Positions 8,498 to 16,730 of a stretch of DNA of 64,000 bases are shown here, one piece after another. Each line of letters begins with the position of its first letter. The stretch's first letter is position 1. The position numbers and the translations under genes were made by a program. Source of the stretch: a virus; IMG/VR virus record IMGVR_UViG_3300037116_000299, positions 150,301 to 214,300 of that record; one strand, written 5' to 3'. The notes under the pieces are model-generated. The model was not told the DNA's origin. It saw only the letters and a program-made list of their open reading frames with translations, and did no database searches.

Positions 8498-9661
8498 ATG
8501 GCAGCATCCCTCAGCTATCTCCTCAATGACAGCTCTACCTTCGCTAACTACTTCGCGTGGGCGAGTTCTTTCGCCACAGCATTTATCGCGGCAGGTTCTT
8601 GGGTGCAATCACCCGATACTGGCCAGGTGATGTGGTCCGGGTTGAGCATCACAGCCGTGAGCATGTCCGGCACAACGATGACCTGCACCTATTCTTCTCA
8701 GACAGGTCTCGCCCTGGCTGTTGGCCGTGCTTTGACCGTCACCGGATGGACGTCCGGCAACGTCGGCAACAACGGCACCTTCGTCATCACCGGCGGAACT
8801 CTTACCGCGGGCAGCGGAACCTTCACTGCGACCAATGCTGCAGGAGTCACCGTGGCTTCGGGAGGTACTGGGGTAGTCACCGCCCAGGCGACCGCTCCTG
8901 GCACGAACGTGTACTTCTATGAAATCTGGCAGCCAAACGATGGTCTGACGAACTTCTACCTGAAGATGGAGTACGGGAGCTATTCCTCCGGTACCAATGC
9001 ACCTACCATAGCGGCCACCATCGGGGGAGCCACAAATGGAGCTGGAATCATTGTTGGTCTTGCCACAGGTCGATTCGTTGGTTCAGTGGTCACGAACACC
9101 GCTGCTTCTTCCACCATCCCCTATGAGTGCCGATTCTCAGGCGGAGCTGGGTACTTCGGAGCCATGCTATGGAGAGGCATCAACAATGGTCAGTTGGTGT
9201 ATGTGGAGCGTTCGGTCAACTCTTCGGGTGCCTACACTAGCTCCCATGTGACTCTGGTAGTCATTGGTGCAGCCGCAGGGACTCAAGCATGTTCGGCCAA
9301 TCAGCAGACGTACACGCTTGGCGGTCTTGGCCCTGCTCCACAGGTGTGTTCATCTTCGAACACGAACAACATCAACTATATTGGCCTGTCCATCCGCAAT
9401 GCTAACCCCCGAACCTCTCTTGTGTTCAACAACAGCGTGCCATTCGATACATTGGCCCCCGTTGTTGGCTACTACGACTATCCGCTACTTGGACTCGGGG
9501 GTACTAACTACCTCAACGTCACTGAAGGCCAAATCCTAGTGACCCCTGTGTATGGAACGAACCACACCTACATCTGCACTCAGGCGTACCCCTTTTCTTT
9601 TGCGTTTGTAGGCGCGGGTTCAAGCAGTGCCGGTCAGTCTCTTGCTATGAGGTACGAATAA
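8498..9661 (+). CDS. Fibre/adhesin protein, paralogue A
   Basis: A 387-residue protein, a clear paralogue of the next gene. Shared anchors include YLLNDSSTFANY, SPDTGQVMW, an NNGTFVITG segment, YEIWQPND, the CRFSGG-YFGA-LWRG segment, VYVERSVNSSG and the C-terminal LAMRYE. The protein is Ser/Thr/Gly-rich and beta-type. The DNA is less GC-biased at third positions than the surrounding head and tail genes, suggesting separate acquisition. Probable receptor-binding or decoration protein of an appendage. No catalytic motif seen. Confidence 0.6.
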   Translation: MAASLSYLLNDSSTFANYFAWASSFATAFIAAGSWVQSPDTGQVMWSGLSITAVSMSGTTMTCTYSSQTGLALAVGRALTVTGWTSGNVGNNGTFVITGGTLTAGSGTFTATNAAGVTVASGGTGVVTAQATAPGTNVYFYEIWQPNDGLTNFYLKMEYGSYSSGTNAPTIAATIGGATNGAGIIVGLATGRFVGSVVTNTAASSTIPYECRFSGGAGYFGAMLWRGINNGQLVYVERSVNSSGAYTSSHVTLVVIGAAAGTQACSANQQTYTLGGLGPAPQVCSSSNTNNINYIGLSIRNANPRTSLVFNNSVPFDTLAPVVGYYDYPLLGLGGTNYLNVTEGQILVTPVYGTNHTYICTQAYPFSFAFVGAGSSSAGQSLAMRYE

Positions 9662-10810
9662 ATGACCGCTAACCTTGTGTACCTCTTGAACGACGCTTCC
9701 ACGTTCGCCAACTTCTCCCAGTGGGCATCGCAGATTAGCGTCCAGCTTCAGCTCGCCGGATGGATTCAAAGCAACGACACAGGACAAGTCATGTGGACGG
9801 GCTTGACCATCAGTGCTGTGACCTGCACCGGAACCACATCAGTCTATACATACGCCTCGCTCACAGGTCTGCCGCTTGCGAATGGTCGTGCCTTGAACAT
9901 CACAGGCATGGGCAATTCGGTCAACAACGGAACGTTTGTCATCACGTCGTTCACCGGCACGACCTCGGGCACCTTCACCGTGACCAACTCAGCCAGTGGC
10001 ACTACGGCTTCCGGTCAGTCGGGTGTGGTCACAGCGAACACCGTTGTTCCTGCCACCAACGCCACGGTTTATGAAATCTGGCAACCCAATGACTCGTTGA
10101 CCAACTTCTTCCTCAAGATACAGTATGGGAACAGTCAGGCCGCGAATGCCCCGGTTCTAGTTGCTCAACTCAGCACCACCACCAATGGGGCTGGGGTACC
10201 CACAGGCTACGTTACCTCCCAATTTGTAGCGTGTGTGGGCGCACCCACCGCCCAGAGTGCCACGGTGCCCTGGGAGTGCCGCTTCTCTGGAGGACCCAGC
10301 TACTTCGGGGCTCTGATGTGGAGAGGAGTAAACACCGGTCAGTTGGTGTACATCGAACGCAGCGTGAACTCCAGCGGTGTCTACACCAACACGCACGTCA
10401 CCTTGGTGGTCATCGGGGACACTAACGGAGGCGGAGTCGTCACGGTTGCTAACCAGCAGACTCTGTACCTACAGAGCGGACTCGGGGCTTGCCCTGTAGT
10501 GTGCTCATCCACGAACTCAAACGCTTACGGCGGTTTGACTATCTCTGTGCCTAACCCTACCTCCAGAGGCAACCAAGCCTTCAACGGCACCGTGCCTGTG
10601 GACTTCATCTCTCCAGTGGTTGGGCTCCTCGATTACCCCCTTTATGGATTGGCGGGGACGAACTATCTGGCGGTGTCAGAAGGTCAGATTCTAACGGTAT
10701 CGGTGTACGGCTCTAACCACACCTACTTCGCCACTCAGGCTACACCTTTCTCTCAAGCGTTTCAGGGTTCAAGTGCCGCAGGTAACGCCCTCCTCATGAG
10801 GTACGAATAA
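9662..10810 (+). CDS. Fibre/adhesin protein, paralogue B
   Basis: A 382-residue protein whose ATG follows the previous stop directly. It aligns end to end with paralogue A (YLLNDASTFANF, SNDTGQVMW, VNNGTFVITS, YEIWQPNDS, CRFSGGPSYFGALMWRG, VYIERSVNSSG, LLMRYE), with the greatest differences in the middle loops. A tandem duplication followed by divergence is the simplest reading. Two copies could form hetero-oligomers or bind different receptors. Its stop overlaps the next start (TAATG). Confidence 0.6.
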   Translation: MTANLVYLLNDASTFANFSQWASQISVQLQLAGWIQSNDTGQVMWTGLTISAVTCTGTTSVYTYASLTGLPLANGRALNITGMGNSVNNGTFVITSFTGTTSGTFTVTNSASGTTASGQSGVVTANTVVPATNATVYEIWQPNDSLTNFFLKIQYGNSQAANAPVLVAQLSTTTNGAGVPTGYVTSQFVACVGAPTAQSATVPWECRFSGGPSYFGALMWRGVNTGQLVYIERSVNSSGVYTNTHVTLVVIGDTNGGGVVTVANQQTLYLQSGLGACPVVCSSTNSNAYGGLTISVPNPTSRGNQAFNGTVPVDFISPVVGLLDYPLYGLAGTNYLAVSEGQILTVSVYGSNHTYFATQATPFSQAFQGSSAAGNALLMRYE

Positions 10811-12570
10811 TGCCCCTGATGGCGCCCACGCCCATTGCGATGGCGAATCGTGGTAACACGGTCACCAACAGCAACACCGTTGCGGCTACGACACTCACCA
10901 TGTCTATCGCCAACAACAGTGTGGGTGTGAACGGGGGCAACTCCGTGGGCGGAAATGTATTGATGGTAGCGGCTATCGCTATCTACACGGCCAGTGTGAC
11001 GGTCTCCTCCATCACCCCCGGAGCGAACCTCTTCACCGGATGGACATTTCAAGGAGCAAGCACCGAACCCGGCTCAGGCGTCCGCATTGAACTGTGGACG
11101 ACGCCTTGTGTCCTCGGGGCTGGAACAGCCAACTCGACCATCAACTTCAGTTCAGCCGCTCTGGCCTCTGTGTCCGTGACCAGCTACACGGAACCTTACG
11201 ACTACCCCTCGTCGCCTCTGGTGAACAGCGGTTTGTACAACAACACCAACGGCATCACCACCGGTGTTCACGTTGAGACCATCTCTCCCGCAGCCTTCAC
11301 AGCGGGAAACCTGATTATCATGAGTATGCAAGCGACTCCGACCCCCACCAGCGTCACGGACAGTGTAGGTACCACATACACTTTGGTCAACACCGGTTCC
11401 TACAATGCCTATGGTGCTAACCTCTACGTCGCCGTGTTCGCCGGTATCGCCGCAGGTTCCTCCGCGTCTCCCACGGTGACGATGCACTTCGGGGCCAGCA
11501 GTGGTGTCTATCGCTACTACGTGAGCCAGTGGGCCGGGGTCACCGCAACGGTGGACACAACGAACGCTGTAGGAGTCCCGTCTCTTGGCGGGGCTGCGAT
11601 GAACACTATCAACGTCACCACGACCAATGCCAATGACCTCATTCACACCGTGCTTGCCATGTATGGTGGGAACCCGACCGTGTTGAGTCAATATCCGGGC
11701 AACGGCGTCATTGGTAGTTTTGAAGGCGCCAGAATTGTAAACAGTACGGGAACCTACCCGACCTACTGGACAAACAACAACTCAAGTATGGCGGTCACCA
11801 CCGCGTTCAAGGTATCTCCGACGTACACTCCGACCGCCGCGCCAACACCGCGTGTCGTAACGGCTCACAGTGCTGCAAGCACTGGTTTTTATGCTGAACT
11901 GGACAACACCCCCCAGTACGGGGGAAACATGATGGTCACCGCGTATGCGGTGGCTACCAACTCAGGAGATACATTCGCGGGTGCGGTTGGTACGCTTCGA
12001 ACTTCGGTGACACCTACGGTGACATCCGCTGCTGCTGTCCTCATGGAGAATGGGCCAACTAGCACCATCGCCAGTATGCGTACTCAGTTGAGGATGTCGT
12101 CCCAACGGGCATGGGCTGCTATCAGCTTTGAACTGGTGGCCGCTAACGGCACCTACACGCTGAATGCCAACCCGCTCGTTCAGTCCAACCACATAGGTCA
12201 ATCTGAAACGGCCAAGTACCAAGTGAAGTCCACCGACATAATCGAGAAGTACATGGTTCCGTCTCAGAATGGAAGTAGCTCCGGACTCTATCTGTTTGCT
12301 CAGGCTCTCGCCAGCGCTACCCTTGGCATTGCGTACTCAGAAACGATCTTTGCTACCGGAGGTTCCAGCCCCTATGCACTCACGGTTCTGTCCGGGACTC
12401 TGCCTCCTGGTCTGTCCTTGAACTCAGGCACTGGTGTGATTTCCGGTACACCTACAACGGCAGGTACGTACGGTTTCACGCTCAAGGCAATTGACTCGCT
12501 GCGCAACACTACGACTTGCACGTTCCAGATCCTGACGATTGCATCGACCAACAGCGGATTCGTGAACTAA
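10810..12570 (+). CDS. Ig-domain fibre/adhesin protein
   Basis: A 586-residue, Thr/Ser/Gly-rich beta protein. Residues about 1-440 contain two or three related beta domains of a type with SVTDSVGTTYTLVNTG and later YYVSQWAGV segments. Residues about 490-575 match the putative Ig (He_PIG) pattern: LPPGLSLNSGTGVISGTP followed by AGTYGFTLKAID. Such domains occur in surface adhesins and fibre tips. It ends the fibre block; its last four bases overlap the end of the reverse-strand glycosyltransferase gene. Likely receptor-binding or carbohydrate-contacting. Confidence 0.65.
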   Translation: MPLMAPTPIAMANRGNTVTNSNTVAATTLTMSIANNSVGVNGGNSVGGNVLMVAAIAIYTASVTVSSITPGANLFTGWTFQGASTEPGSGVRIELWTTPCVLGAGTANSTINFSSAALASVSVTSYTEPYDYPSSPLVNSGLYNNTNGITTGVHVETISPAAFTAGNLIIMSMQATPTPTSVTDSVGTTYTLVNTGSYNAYGANLYVAVFAGIAAGSSASPTVTMHFGASSGVYRYYVSQWAGVTATVDTTNAVGVPSLGGAAMNTINVTTTNANDLIHTVLAMYGGNPTVLSQYPGNGVIGSFEGARIVNSTGTYPTYWTNNNSSMAVTTAFKVSPTYTPTAAPTPRVVTAHSAASTGFYAELDNTPQYGGNMMVTAYAVATNSGDTFAGAVGTLRTSVTPTVTSAAAVLMENGPTSTIASMRTQLRMSSQRAWAAISFELVAANGTYTLNANPLVQSNHIGQSETAKYQVKSTDIIEKYMVPSQNGSSSGLYLFAQALASATLGIAYSETIFATGGSSPYALTVLSGTLPPGLSLNSGTGVISGTPTTAGTYGFTLKAIDSLRNTTTCTFQILTIASTNSGFVN

Positions 12571-13640
12571 GCCACTTGGATCTTGGTCTTGAGGACCGCG
12601 ATCCAAGGCTGCATCCATCCCGTATCGCGCGAGTTCCGTTCGATCGCGGCCAGCGTCCTGTCCGCGAGTCCGATCCTTCCGGTTTGAATCGCAGCAAAGG
12701 CAAACTCGTACGGCATTAGGTGCTGGTAGATGGTGGCATCGATGAACAACCGATCTTCCTTCGGATAGGGGAAGTCGTGGCCCCAGACCGAAGCATAGAA
12801 GAATGCCATCCGCGGCTCATCGATCGCCCGGTAATGCTGGACGATTTCATAGATCGGCTCAATGCGCGTCGGCCGATATTGGTAAGCCTTGAGGAATAGG
12901 GGCAGCACGGTCGCCTCCCAATCCTCTCCCAGGCGCATGGCCATCCGGCCCTTCTGATACATGGCGTACCAGCGTTCCTCGTCGAAGCCTTCAAGCAGCA
13001 CGCGTCGCCCATACCAGTATTCGGCGGGCCCATAGTGGCCGAAGTCCTTGTAGGACTGGGCCAGATAGAAGAGGCTCCGCGGATTGGTCGGATCTTCGAT
13101 CACAGCCTTGGTCAACAGGCAGATGTCGCGTTCGAACTTGTCCGTACGCATTGCTCCATCCGCCAGGTGAGTCAGGCTGATGTCGTGGATCTGCTCAAAG
13201 CGCAGCGCCGTCGGCGACGTGATGTATTCGTGGGTGACCCCGACATAGTTCCACTCGTGGCGCGACGACACCAGCATGGTCTGGGTGTAGTCGAGCGACC
13301 CTTCGTAGCGCAACTCATACGCATCCGCGGTCAGCTTTTCCTTGAATGGAGCCCGAACATTCAACACCATGTCCGCATCCATGATCAGCATGTAATCAGT
13401 CTTCGCCCGAGCGAGCCGTACGAGTTGCGTGCGATTGGCCCCGAAATTCACCCATGGGACTTCAATCAGATCCCCCGGCAGGCTCCCCAGTACGTCGAGC
13501 ACGATCGCCTGGGTGCCATCTGTCGACCCTGTGTCGCAAACGATCCAGGAATCGATCCATGGCTTCGCGGACTCTAGGGCGCGCCGAACGACTGCGCTCT
13601 CATTCTTCACCATCATGGCCAGGCAAACAGTTGGTTTCAT
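12567..13640 (-). CDS. Family 2 (GT-A) glycosyltransferase
   Basis: A 357-residue protein on the opposite strand to the neighbouring virion genes. The N-terminal domain has GT-A features: a start of the form CLAMMVKNES, DTGSTDGT at 36-43 and the metal-binding DAD at 88-90. The C-terminal half (about 180-350) is helical and Tyr/Trp-rich (YLAQSYKDFGHYGPAEYWYGRR), resembling a TPR-like region. It would transfer a sugar from a nucleotide sugar onto an unknown acceptor. Acceptor options are the adjacent Ser/Thr-rich fibres, or host surface glycans during lysogeny (seroconversion). The separate strand favours independent, possibly lysogenic, expression. Confidence 0.8.
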   Translation of the reverse strand: MKPTVCLAMMVKNESAVVRRALESAKPWIDSWIVCDTGSTDGTQAIVLDVLGSLPGDLIEVPWVNFGANRTQLVRLARAKTDYMLIMDADMVLNVRAPFKEKLTADAYELRYEGSLDYTQTMLVSSRHEWNYVGVTHEYITSPTALRFEQIHDISLTHLADGAMRTDKFERDICLLTKAVIEDPTNPRSLFYLAQSYKDFGHYGPAEYWYGRRVLLEGFDEERWYAMYQKGRMAMRLGEDWEATVLPLFLKAYQYRPTRIEPIYEIVQHYRAIDEPRMAFFYASVWGHDFPYPKEDRLFIDATIYQHLMPYEFAFAAIQTGRIGLADRTLAAIERNSRDTGWMQPWIAVLKTKIQVA

Positions 13641-13692
13641 ATCGCCATCATTCCATTGGCGAAAGTAGGTACCAAAGACTAGACCCGCCGTC

Positions 13693-13708
13693 TTCCTATA
13701 CTAGATAG
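13693..13708 (+). promoter_or_regulatory. Repeated motif TTCCTATACTAGATAG, copy 1
   Basis: A 16-bp motif identical to copy 3 and one base from copy 2. It lies in the gap between the reverse-strand glycosyltransferase and the gene starting at 13759. It includes TATACT (13697-13702), a plausible -10 element, but no good -35 lies 16-18 bases upstream. It could be a phage-specific promoter or an operator. Confidence 0.6.
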
Positions 13709-13758
13709 CTCCAGGAGCCTTTTATTGCGGCTCTACTCCGACAACAGGATGTCCAACC

Positions 13759-14043
13759 ATGAGTCTTTCGTCCTCAGATGAGAAGGAAATGCTTCTCAAA
13801 GTACGAGACATCCATGCCGTATTCATCGGCATCGAGGGTCAACCAGGGCGCTTTGCCACCCTTTCCAACACCGTAGAAGGACACGGCCGCCAGCTCGGCA
13901 GGCTTCAGAAGTTCCAGTGGGCGTTGACCGGTATGGGCGTCGTCATTGGCTATCTCTTCTATCATCTGGCCGGAGTTCTCGGCGCGGTTGACGCGCTGAA
14001 GAAGATCTCCTTCGTTCACACCGTCTTCCTTTCCAGGACCTAA
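13759..14043 (+). CDS. XhlA-like single-span membrane protein
   Basis: A 94-residue protein: a charged N-terminal helix with coiled-coil pattern (about 5-48, ending in EGHGRQLGRLQ), then one hydrophobic segment at about 50-75 and a short tail. This topology matches XhlA/hemolysin-type holin-associated proteins of prophages. It is the first gene after motif copy 1, well away from the M15 endolysin cassette. A structural membrane role cannot be excluded. Its stop is directly followed by the next start. Confidence 0.5.
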   Translation: MSLSSSDEKEMLLKVRDIHAVFIGIEGQPGRFATLSNTVEGHGRQLGRLQKFQWALTGMGVVIGYLFYHLAGVLGAVDALKKISFVHTVFLSRT

Positions 14044-14589
14044 ATGGCGACTGTTGGCCAATCCCGGTTGATTCAGTTCTGGATCGCCGATGTTGCCAGT
14101 GTTCCGATCACCACCTGCACGCTGTCCAGTTTCGCCATCTCCTTTACGCGGGATGGCGCAGCCTGTGCTGATGGTCTGAGCCTTGTAAACAATGGTGCCG
14201 GCAGTTACTGCCTGCAGTACACCCCAACGGCCGCCGGTCGCGATGCGGTGACGATCGATGATACTGTCAACGATCTCTACTACTGCGACATCGAGCCCAT
14301 TGTGTTGGTTGGGTCAGATGGTCTGGACCTCGTGACCGTGACCCAGGACTACGGCGGAGTGGGCGCGCTCCTGCCAAGCGCTCCGCAGCTTGCGACGTTT
14401 ACCCTCTACGCCTACTTCTATTCCGACTGGTCGGTGGGCAACAACGACCCGTCCTACGCCCTGGCTTCTTATCAACTCGATAGTTCCGGTGCCTGGAGCC
14501 TGACGCTTGTTCCCGGCACCTACACTCTGGTGCTCACGAACAACATCGGAACCACGATCGTCTTTCAGCCAAGTCTGGTGGTCGCCTAA
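14044..14589 (+). CDS. Beta-rich virion protein, unknown
   Basis: A 181-residue protein whose ATG follows the previous stop directly. Two beta domains are suggested: about 1-95 (SRLIQFWIAD, GAGSYCLQYTPTAAG, DDTVNDLYYCDIEPIVL) and about 110-181 (ATFTLYAYFYSDWS, GAWSLTLVPGTYTLVLTN). The second resembles a carboxypeptidase-regulatory-like or Ig-like fold. It lies just before the connector genes. No family recognised; probably a head-tail or decoration protein. Confidence 0.5.
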   Translation: MATVGQSRLIQFWIADVASVPITTCTLSSFAISFTRDGAACADGLSLVNNGAGSYCLQYTPTAAGRDAVTIDDTVNDLYYCDIEPIVLVGSDGLDLVTVTQDYGGVGALLPSAPQLATFTLYAYFYSDWSVGNNDPSYALASYQLDSSGAWSLTLVPGTYTLVLTNNIGTTIVFQPSLVVA

Positions 14590-14592
14590 GTC

Positions 14593-15330
14593 ATGCAGAG
14601 CAATCTCGTATTCCACATCGCGATCCCGCGCGGGCTCAAACTGAAGAACGGCGCGACACTGATGAAGGACGTCACCTTCGACCTCATCAGTCAGCTCACT
14701 CCGTTTTACTCGAGTGTGGACCTGGTGCGCCTGGGCGGCGGACCTGCGATCGCCAAGCTCTCCGACATCACCCTGGCTTGCCAGATCTTCCAGGCCAGTC
14801 TGAAAGCAGACCTGATCTCACCCAACCATCATCCCTGGTTCGGGCCGCAGTTCAAACGTTTCCTTGGCGCCCGGATGCAGTGGACCACAGCAGTCGCCAC
14901 CCGCGACCTGATGCTGAACATCGTTTCCCTGCTGGGCCCGAGCGCGCACGTGTTGGCCAACTTCTCCGCCGATCGCAAGACCGACCTCAAACAGCCCCTG
15001 TCCCAGATCGCCGGCGACATCAAGAGCTACGAGGTTGCGGTCCGCAGCGGCGGCCGTACAGTTCCGGGCGGCCGGCCCACCTTCCACTTTGCTGCCAAGG
15101 GAGTCATGGACTGGGGCGAACGCACCCCCGGGCGATCCTGGAGCGGGAACGGTATGGGTGCAAACGCCACCTCGATTGATCCCGGGTCCGCCACCGGCGG
15201 CCGCGGCAAGCCGGTCAAGTTCTTCGCATCCCCCATCTGCTCGCCGCCCTTCTCCGCGATGCGGTCTGGCATCTACCAGCCGGGCTATCCTCTGGCTCCA
15301 ACGTCGATGTCCTCGTCGGGGTACTACTAA
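14593..15330 (+). CDS. Putative head-tail connector-region protein
   Basis: A 245-residue protein with a globular first 150 residues and a low-complexity Gly/Ser/Pro tail (about 155-245) that includes GERTPGRSWSGNGMG and ends MSSSGYY. No motif is recognised. Gene order (before a zinc-ribbon connector candidate, a tail-completion candidate and the sheath) suggests a neck protein. Confidence 0.45.
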   Translation: MQSNLVFHIAIPRGLKLKNGATLMKDVTFDLISQLTPFYSSVDLVRLGGGPAIAKLSDITLACQIFQASLKADLISPNHHPWFGPQFKRFLGARMQWTTAVATRDLMLNIVSLLGPSAHVLANFSADRKTDLKQPLSQIAGDIKSYEVAVRSGGRTVPGGRPTFHFAAKGVMDWGERTPGRSWSGNGMGANATSIDPGSATGGRGKPVKFFASPICSPPFSAMRSGIYQPGYPLAPTSMSSSGYY

Positions 15331-15332
15331 GC

Positions 15333-15914
15333 ATGGATTTCTACGGCAACATGAGCATGGTCCCGGACATCCGGGAAGAGCTGCACGCAGTCATTCACGG
15401 CCGGGCGGATGTTACACCCCAGGGCCGCGGAGTTGTCCTGCGCCGGCTCAGCAATACACCGTGCGCCTGCTGGGACCCGGTCACAGGCGGCAGCAAGCGC
15501 CCCAACTGCCCGTACTGCAAGGGTGAGGGTTGGCAGTTCATCGAGACCCAGGAAACGATGGCGATCTACCGCGGCGTCGCCCCGGTCTATAAGCCGGGTG
15601 TGCTGGCCACCGGCCAGTATCCCCAGGCGGGTATGGGCTATACCGATACCAACCGCGCAACCGCCTACGTCGAGTTCTTCCGCACAGACGGCAGCGAGGT
15701 CTATCCGAACTACGAACGCTACACGCTGCAGGAGGCCAAGGCCTACGACAAGCTCTACGAGCTGAAGGTCGACCACGAAGGCGAGCTGGTCATCGATCTC
15801 ACCGGACACTTCGTCCGGACGGTCAAATGGAAGGTCCTGTCGGTGGTTCCCACGCACGGAGATCACGGTCGAATCGAGTTCTTCGAGCTTGGCCTCGAGA
15901 AGGAGAACGCCTAA
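15333..15914 (+). CDS. Zinc-ribbon neck protein (head-tail stopper candidate)
   Basis: A 193-residue protein. A four-cysteine ribbon is visible: C44-x-C46 and C59-x-x-C62, the second within CPYCKGEG, a DnaJ-like CxxCxGxG form. The rest alternates strands and charged loops and ends with VLSVVPTHGDHGRIEFFELGLEKENA, a pattern seen in small head-tail joining proteins that end in a beta barrel. Its place between head genes and tail sheath supports a stopper or connector role. Confidence 0.5.
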   Translation: MDFYGNMSMVPDIREELHAVIHGRADVTPQGRGVVLRRLSNTPCACWDPVTGGSKRPNCPYCKGEGWQFIETQETMAIYRGVAPVYKPGVLATGQYPQAGMGYTDTNRATAYVEFFRTDGSEVYPNYERYTLQEAKAYDKLYELKVDHEGELVIDLTGHFVRTVKWKVLSVVPTHGDHGRIEFFELGLEKENA

Positions 15915-15955
15915 ATGCGCGTGATCAAGTGGTGAATCACCGGTAGAGGTGTGTC

Positions 15956-15971
15956 TTCCTATACTAGACAG
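15956..15971 (+). promoter_or_regulatory. Repeated motif TTCCTATACTAGACAG, copy 2
   Basis: It differs from copies 1 and 3 at one base and lies 36 bases before the ATG at 16008. TATACT occupies 15960-15965; no consensus -35 is seen. A near-palindrome GGTGAATCACC (15931-15941) lies just upstream and could be an operator. The position, ahead of the tail module, fits a promoter for the sheath and tube genes. Confidence 0.6.
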
Positions 15972-16007
15972 AGGTGGCCGGGTAAACCTCCCGCGAGAGG
16001 ACCGCAC

Positions 16008-16673
16008 ATGTCTGCAATCGTGCACCCCTCGATGATCCCTCCGCCACTGCGTTCCAGCAAGCCTGCTGTGGACATCAATGGTTTCTTCCAGATCGTCGGG
16101 CAGGCGCTGACCAATTACGTCACCACCGAGGGACTTCCCCAGGGAGTCACTCCCTTCTACGTTGAGGATTTCCCTAAGGAGCGCCTCTCCCAGCCGGATA
16201 CCCCGTTCGACGGATTCACCTTCCACGTCGTGGATGGTGAGATGGCAACCACTTCGAACCTGGGCAACGCCCCACGCCAACCCGCTCTGCGCGAGACGCG
16301 CGTGATGAACGAGCTGACCGGTTACAACGAGGTCACGCTGGGCTGGTGGGAGAACTACACGGTCATCTTTGAGACCTGGTCGAAGTCCAATGGGACCGCC
16401 AACGATTTGTGCATGTGGTTTCACCGTTTCCTGATTCGGTATGCCTATTTCTACAAGGTCTTCGAAGCCTACGGGGTCAAGCAACTCCGATTCCTGAAGC
16501 GGCTCGAAGACACCGTGGAACTCAAGGAAAACCAGGAGTTGTACAAGCGTCAGTACGCCTACACCTTCCGGCTTGAATATCTCGACACCTTTGTCGAACG
16601 CCAACTCACCGACCTGACGGTCAATGTAAGCATCGGGCGGAACATTCAGACGATCGAAGTTCCTGCCACCTAA
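16008..16673 (+). CDS. Tail completion/terminator protein candidate
   Basis: A 221-residue protein. The ATG at 16008 is preceded by GAGAGGA; the frame's earlier start would overlap the regulatory motif. It has aromatic-rich strands (GWWENYTVIFETWSKSNG, KRQYAYTFRLEYLDTFVERQ) and no enzyme motif. Position immediately before the sheath gene is typical of tail terminator or neck proteins in myoviruses. Assignment by synteny only. Confidence 0.5.
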   Translation: MSAIVHPSMIPPPLRSSKPAVDINGFFQIVGQALTNYVTTEGLPQGVTPFYVEDFPKERLSQPDTPFDGFTFHVVDGEMATTSNLGNAPRQPALRETRVMNELTGYNEVTLGWWENYTVIFETWSKSNGTANDLCMWFHRFLIRYAYFYKVFEAYGVKQLRFLKRLEDTVELKENQELYKRQYAYTFRLEYLDTFVERQLTDLTVNVSIGRNIQTIEVPAT

Positions 16674-16687
16674 GCCCCGCACCTGTA

Positions 16688-16708
16688 GCGAACAGACTGT
16701 CAGTTCGC
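16688..16708 (+). repeat. Inverted repeat before the sheath gene
   Basis: GCGAAC (16688-16693) pairs with GTTCGC (16703-16708) around a 9-base loop, 22 bases before the sheath start. Too short for a strong terminator; possibly a leader hairpin or RNase processing site. The sheath ATG has its own GAGGAGAAA site downstream. Confidence 0.4.
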
Positions 16709-16730
16709 CCGATCCACGAGGAGAAATCGA

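Noticed and set aside
8498-10810. Possible diversity-generating retroelement target pair
   Set aside because: No reverse transcriptase or template repeat is visible in the window; the difference pattern looks like ordinary divergence after duplication.
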